Of a stretch of DNA of 10,617 nt, positions 5,877-10,617 are shown piece after piece. The notes beneath the pieces were generated by a model that did no database searches, had not been told where the DNA came from, and was given only the letters and a program-made list of their open reading frames with translations. The stretch comes from Candidatus Pelagibacter sp. (lineage in GTDB: Bacteria > Pseudomonadota > Alphaproteobacteria > Pelagibacterales > Pelagibacteraceae): positions 1-10,617 of the forward strand of contig JAOOKL010000020.1 of NCBI GenBank assembly GCA_028408025.1. Direction: 5' to 3'. The first letter of the stretch is position 1. The number at the start of each line of letters is the position of its first letter. A program made the position numbers and the translations under genes.

Positions 5877-6891
5877 AACTATAATTAAAAATTTTATTAG
5901 CAACGGCTTTGTTTTATCAGAACCTGATGTTCTTTTAGACTCAGAATATATTATTGAGAGGTCAGGAGAAAAATTTAGAAGTTCAATGCTTACTTTTGAT
6001 AGCGAAGATGGAAAAACGATGTGCTTAAGGCCAGATTTAACTGTAGCTTCATGTATAAATTTCTTACAAAAAAAAATTCCTTCAAAAATATACTATTCTG
6101 GCCAAGCATATAGAAGATCAGGTAATGAAAGTAAAAACTTCATCAATGATCAGCTGGGAATTGAAATTTTAGGTTCAAAAAACCAAATGCAGGATGATTT
6201 TAAAGTTATAAGTACAATCTTAGATTCGGCAAAAAAGATAAAAAGAAAAAAAATTCTAATTAAGGTTGGAGATATTGGTTTATTTAAAAGTTTAATTAAT
6301 GCTCTGGAAATGCCTGAAAGATGGAAGCTAAGACTTATAAGACATTTTTGGAGACCAAATTATTTTGAAGAACTTTTGAAAAGATTGGAAAAAAATACAG
6401 ATATTGATGCAGTTACTTTTGATGCTGATAAAAAAAGATTTTACGAAATGAAAAAAATTGATCAAGATAAAGTAATTGCTGGAAGATCAATATCAGAAAT
6501 ATTAAAAAGATTTGATAAAAAGATTAAAGATCCAAGGTCTTTTGTTGATGGAAAAAAAATTGTAAAAATTATTAAATCTTTTTTAAAAATAAGCTGCAAA
6601 CTCTCTGAACTTGAAGAAAGGTTATTAGATTTTGCAAAAAAAAATGATCTCAAAAAAAATATATTTAAAGACTTTAAGTCCATTCTAAATTTAAAAAAAC
6701 TTAATCAAGATATCAACTTTATAGCGAACTTTGGAAGAGATATAGAATATTATACTGGAATTGTGTTTGAGATATTTTCAGGCGAAAAAGAAATCGCTAG
6801 GGGAGGTCGTTACGATGATTTACTTAAAAGTCTTGGAGCTAAAAAGAATACCCCAGCTGTTGGTGCAGCAATCAACTTAAAAAATATATGA
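5854..6891 (+). CDS. hisZ: ATP phosphoribosyltransferase regulatory subunit HisZ
   Basis: A HisRS-like protein without tRNA-charging activity that assembles with short-form HisG and is needed for ATP phosphoribosyltransferase activity and its feedback inhibition by histidine. Its 345 residues keep the class II synthetase core: RPDLT (59-63), YYSGQAYRRSG (80-90), the histidine-site motif IEYYTG (297-302) and RGGRYDDL (316-323). They lack the motif 3 arginine: the C-terminus reads TPAVGAAINLKNI where HisS has GISIGIDRL. There is also no anticodon-binding domain. The ATG at 5854 lies inside the end of hisS, so translation is probably coupled. The stop overlaps the hisG start as ATGA. Identity is further supported by the following hisG being the short form, which depends on HisZ. 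The middle (200-290) is very lysine-rich, in line with the base composition. Confidence 0.93.
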   Translation: MKSKKLSETIIKNFISNGFVLSEPDVLLDSEYIIERSGEKFRSSMLTFDSEDGKTMCLRPDLTVASCINFLQKKIPSKIYYSGQAYRRSGNESKNFINDQLGIEILGSKNQMQDDFKVISTILDSAKKIKRKKILIKVGDIGLFKSLINALEMPERWKLRLIRHFWRPNYFEELLKRLEKNTDIDAVTFDADKKRFYEMKKIDQDKVIAGRSISEILKRFDKKIKDPRSFVDGKKIVKIIKSFLKISCKLSELEERLLDFAKKNDLKKNIFKDFKSILNLKKLNQDINFIANFGRDIEYYTGIVFEIFSGEKEIARGGRYDDLLKSLGAKKNTPAVGAAINLKNI

Positions 6892-7565
6892 AAGATTTGA
6901 TAACCATAGGCTTACCAAGCAAAGGAAGATTAAAAGATAAAACAATTTCATACTTTGATGATAGAGGACTTAAGATTTTACAAAGTGAAAAAGAAAGAAA
7001 TTATTTTGGGACTATTGAAAATAAATCTAACATCAAAATTATTTTTCTTCATGCTAAAGAAATCATTCAAAGATTAGGAGATGGTACTTTAGATATAGGT
7101 GTATCTGGGTTAGATCTTTTAAAAGAGTCAGATAAAAATTTGCAGAATAAAATAAATGTTCAAAAAAAACTTGATTTTGGTAATGCTAATTTAGTTATTG
7201 CTGTGCCAGATGATTGGATAGACGTGCAGACTATTGCCGATCTTGAAGAAGTATCATTTGATATTAGATCTAAAAGAAACTCTAGATTGAGAGTAGCGAC
7301 TAAATATCCAAATTTAACCAATGATTTTTTGATTTCCAAGGGATTTACTCAATATAAATTGATTCCAAGTCTTGGTGCCACTGAAACTTATCCATTTATA
7401 GGCTCTTCTGAAATCATTACAGATATAACTTCTACAGGCAAAACTTTGGCTGATAATAATTTAAGAGTACTAAAAGACGGGTTGATACTTAGCTCAAACG
7501 CATGTTTATTTATTGCAAAAAAAAAGGCTGCAAAATTGCAGCCTTTTTTAAAATTCTTTGGGTAA
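6888..7565 (+). CDS. hisG: ATP phosphoribosyltransferase catalytic subunit, short form
   Basis: Joins ATP and PRPP to give phosphoribosyl-ATP, the first committed step of histidine synthesis. At 225 residues it is the short form that lacks the C-terminal regulatory domain of the roughly 299-residue E. coli enzyme, and so requires HisZ. Visible are the N-terminal LPSKGRL (9-15), DGTLDIGVSGLD (65-76), and the PRPP-loop region with GATETYPF (163-170) and DITSTGKTL (179-187). The start ATG overlaps the hisZ stop by 4 bases. The last 16 codons are formed by an A9 run and a perfect GC-rich hairpin, encoding AKKKAAKLQPFLKFFG. This means that a transcription terminator and the protein C-terminus share the same DNA. 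Confidence 0.95.
   Translation: MKDLITIGLPSKGRLKDKTISYFDDRGLKILQSEKERNYFGTIENKSNIKIIFLHAKEIIQRLGDGTLDIGVSGLDLLKESDKNLQNKINVQKKLDFGNANLVIAVPDDWIDVQTIADLEEVSFDIRSKRNSRLRVATKYPNLTNDFLISKGFTQYKLIPSLGATETYPFIGSSEIITDITSTGKTLADNNLRVLKDGLILSSNACLFIAKKKAAKLQPFLKFFG
7517..7549. terminator. Bidirectional intrinsic terminator inside the 3' end of hisG
   Basis: GGCTGCA (7526-7532) and TGCAGCC (7537-7543) form a perfect stem around a 4-base loop, extended by A-T pairs. On the plus strand it is followed by six T (7544-7549); read leftward it is followed by nine T (complement of the A run 7517-7525). It therefore suits termination of groESL at least as well as hisG. It lies 14-46 bases before the end of hisG, ahead of the TAA at 7563-7565, and 23 bases past the groEL stop. 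Confidence 0.9.
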
Positions 7566-7571
7566 CTGAAT

Positions 7572-9242
<1,671 letters not shown>

Positions 9243-9248
9243 TTAATG

Positions 9249-9545
9249 TTATTTTTTTCCTTTTGAAATTCCCATTATGTCAGCCTCTTTCATAATGCTG
9301 TATTCTTTTCCATCAATTTTGACTTCAGTTCCTGACCATTTACCAAAAAGAACAATGTCACCAACCTTAACATCCATCGGTGTTATTTTTCCATTCTCAT
9401 TTTTAGAACCGGGGCCAACTGCAACTACTTCACCTTCTTGTGGTTTTTCTTTTGCTGTGTCAGGAATAATTATGCCTCCAGCAGTTTTTTCTTCGCTATC
9501 TAATACTTTTATAAGCACACGATCGTGTAAAGGTCTAAATTTCAT
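9249..9545 (-). CDS. groES: Co-chaperonin GroES (Hsp10)
   Basis: Forms the seven-subunit lid of the GroEL chamber. The 98 residues are the normal length. The N-terminus [13 protein letters not shown], the mobile loop around [12 protein letters not shown] (18-29) that docks on GroEL, the [10 protein letters not shown] strand (37-46) and [16 protein letters not shown] (60-75) are all typical. The ATG at 9545 is preceded by AGGAG (9558-9554) with an 8-base spacer. It is the first gene of the groES-groEL operon, driven from a sigma-32-type promoter about 35 bases upstream. Confidence 0.98.
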   Translation of the reverse strand: MKFRPLHDRVLIKVLDSEEKTAGGIIIPDTAKEKPQEGEVVAVGPGSKNENGKITPMDVKVGDIVLFGKWSGTEVKIDGKEYSIMKEADIMGISKGKK

Positions 9546-9579
9546 ACTTATTTCTCCTATAAATTTTGATGTAGTGTTG

Positions 9580-9607
9580 ATATGGTGAGTTTTATAAAGA
9601 TTTCAAG
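9580..9607 (-). promoter_or_regulatory. RpoH (sigma-32) heat-shock promoter of groESL
   Basis: Reading leftward: CTTGAAA (9607-9601), identical to the E. coli sigma-32 -35 consensus, a 13-base spacer, and CACCATAT (9587-9580), 7 of 8 matches to CCCCATNT. Transcription would start near 9573, giving a leader of about 28 bases. No CIRCE element (TTAGCACTC with its inverted partner) is present, so HrcA control is not indicated. Confidence 0.85.
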
Positions 9608-9647
9608 AGGTGAAAATCATTAAAAAAAGGCTAATTTGCTATATTTT

Positions 9648-9675
9648 TTGACACAATTAAAAGAGAGACTATAAA
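9648..9675 (+). promoter_or_regulatory. Candidate sigma-70 promoter of the HAD hydrolase gene
   Basis: A perfect -35 TTGACA (9648-9653), a 16-base spacer, and TATAAA (9670-9675, 5 of 6 matches). The match is good, but the -10 ends only 2 bases before the TTG used as start codon, so the normal +1 would fall inside the gene. An alternative -10 is TATATT (9640-9645), which has no clear -35. Confidence 0.45.
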
Positions 9676-9677
9676 AA

Positions 9678-10484
9678 TTGAGAAATTTAAATCATTTATC
9701 TGAAATATTTAACTCTTACGATACTTATGTAGTAGATCTTTGGGGGGTGATGCACAACGGGATTTCTTTAAATCCTAAAGCTATTGAGGTAATTGAAAAT
9801 TTGAGTAAAAATTCAAAAAAAGTCGTATTCTTATCTAACGCTCCAAGACCAAGCGCAAACGTCATTGATTTTTTAAAAAAAATGAAAATGGATGAAAAAT
9901 TTTTATCAAAAGTTGTGACCTCAGGTGAAGCAGCAATGCAAGCTGTTAATAGTAATAAATTTGGAAAAAAATTTTATCATCTTGGACCTGTAAGAGATAA
10001 CTCAATATTCAGAAAAGTAGAGAGCAATAAAACAACCTTAGAAAAATGTGATTTTATACTCTGTACCGGATTTTTTGATGAAGAAGAAAATGATTTAAAT
10101 TATTATAAGTCTTTACTTAAAAATTCTACAAAAAAAAAATTAGTGTGTACAAATCCAGACTTGGTGGTTCATAGAGGTAATGTCGAAGAACTTTGCGCAG
10201 GATCCATTGCAAAAGTATTTGAGTCAATTGGAGGTAAAGTAATATATTATGGGAAACCTTATAGAGAAATTTATGAAATGTGTTTTAATAAAGGAGAAAA
10301 AGTTTTAGCAATAGGTGATAATTTAAGAACTGATATTAAAGGGGCCAACAATTTAAATATTGATAATCTATTTATTTATAGTGGAGTTCATAGAAACGAA
10401 ATTAACATCGATAAAGATATTTCTGAACTATTAATAAAATATGATGTAAAAATTAATTACTTTCAAAAAGAACTTAAATGGTAA
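9678..10484 (+). CDS. HAD-superfamily class IIA hydrolase (TIGR01459-like)
   Basis: A predicted phosphatase-like enzyme of 268 residues. Motif I is VVDLWGVMHNG with the presumed nucleophile Asp20; motif II is FLSNAPRPS (Ser53); motif III is YYGKPYREIYE (Lys193); motif IV is AIGDNLRTDIKGA (Asp214, Asp219). The layout with a large cap between motifs II and III is that of class IIA enzymes such as NagD and phosphoglycolate phosphatase. As I recall, an alphaproteobacterial branch of this family carries the DxWGV form of motif I, where the usual second Asp is Trp; the substrate of that branch is not known to me. The TTG at 9678 is the only plausible start: a stop lies at 9672-9674, and the first ATG comes after the catalytic Asp. 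An AGAGAG at 9662-9667 may act as ribosome binding site. It is one base from ribF, so the two are likely co-transcribed. Confidence 0.85.
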   Translation: MRNLNHLSEIFNSYDTYVVDLWGVMHNGISLNPKAIEVIENLSKNSKKVVFLSNAPRPSANVIDFLKKMKMDEKFLSKVVTSGEAAMQAVNSNKFGKKFYHLGPVRDNSIFRKVESNKTTLEKCDFILCTGFFDEEENDLNYYKSLLKNSTKKKLVCTNPDLVVHRGNVEELCAGSIAKVFESIGGKVIYYGKPYREIYEMCFNKGEKVLAIGDNLRTDIKGANNLNIDNLFIYSGVHRNEINIDKDISELLIKYDVKINYFQKELKW

Positions 10485-10485
10485 G

Positions 10486-10617
10486 ATGAAAATTTATAAA
10501 AATTTAAAAATTCAAAAAAAACATAAAAATGGTGTAGTAGCAATAGGCAATTTTGATGGTATTCATATGGGTCATCAAAAAGTTTTAAAACAAGCAAAAA
10601 TAAAATCAAAAAAAGAG
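10486..10617 (+). CDS. ribF: Riboflavin kinase / FAD synthetase RibF, N-terminal part (runs off window)
   Basis: The first 44 codons of a gene cut by the right edge. The N-terminal nucleotidyltransferase motif is clear: VVAIGNFDGIHMGHQ (17-31), the GNFDGxHxGH signature of bacterial FAD synthetases, preceded by a short basic lead. The full protein phosphorylates riboflavin to FMN and adenylates FMN to FAD. The ATG at 10486 follows the upstream TAA by one base (TAAGATG), so translation is probably coupled. The downstream kinase domain is not in the window. The call rests on the signature and on what the family looks like; a nucleotidyltransferase of another specificity is unlikely. Confidence 0.88.
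   Translation, partial: MKIYKNLKIQKKHKNGVVAIGNFDGIHMGHQKVLKQAKIKSKKE

Noticed and set aside
7517..7543. A AAA AAG heptamer followed by a hairpin in hisG, resembling a -1 frameshift site
   Set aside because: The hairpin begins directly at the heptamer with no spacer, the -1 frame adds only antisense groEL sequence, and the structure is better explained as a terminator.

Overview
The window is AT-rich, gene-dense chromosomal DNA of a free-living alphaproteobacterium, most probably of the SAR11 / Pelagibacter group. This rests on low GC, very short intergenic gaps, a tandem glycine riboswitch directly in front of malate synthase (an arrangement I recall being reported for SAR11), an alphaproteobacterial-type HisRS paired with a tRNA-His that lacks the encoded G-1, and a sigma-32-type promoter on groESL. 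The assignment comes from recognised families and architecture, not from a database search. All genes look like housekeeping genes. I see no insertion sequence, phage gene, CRISPR array or toxin-antitoxin pair.

Layout. The 3' end of recR (+) meets glcB (-) tail to tail, and a single CTAG supplies both stop codons. glcB is read leftward from a sigma-70-like promoter through a tandem glycine riboswitch, with a candidate translational expression platform at its start codon. accA (+) is divergent and seems to start on a nearly leaderless transcript; its product carries an unusual C-terminal hydrophobic tail. Next come a small cold-shock protein gene with a hairpin in its leader, a 233-base non-coding stretch with three predicted stem-loops, and a tightly packed tRNA-His-hisS-hisZ-hisG unit. 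In that unit hisS begins 4 bases after the tRNA CCA, hisS and hisZ overlap by 23 bases, and hisZ and hisG overlap by 4.

hisG converges with groES-groEL (-). A strong two-way terminator lies inside the last codons of hisG rather than in the 6-base gap. groESL has a near-consensus RpoH promoter in the intergenic region it shares with a divergent HAD-family hydrolase gene, which starts at TTG. One base after that gene, ribF begins and runs off the window.

How the genes relate. GlcB uses glyoxylate and acetyl-CoA, and the riboswitch ties its synthesis to glycine. The carboxyltransferase AccA commits acetyl-CoA to fatty acids from the opposite side of the same control region. HisS with its tRNA substrate, and HisZ-HisG as the first committed enzyme of histidine synthesis, place histidine use and histidine supply on one transcript. 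The most interesting signals are regulatory architecture rather than new protein families.
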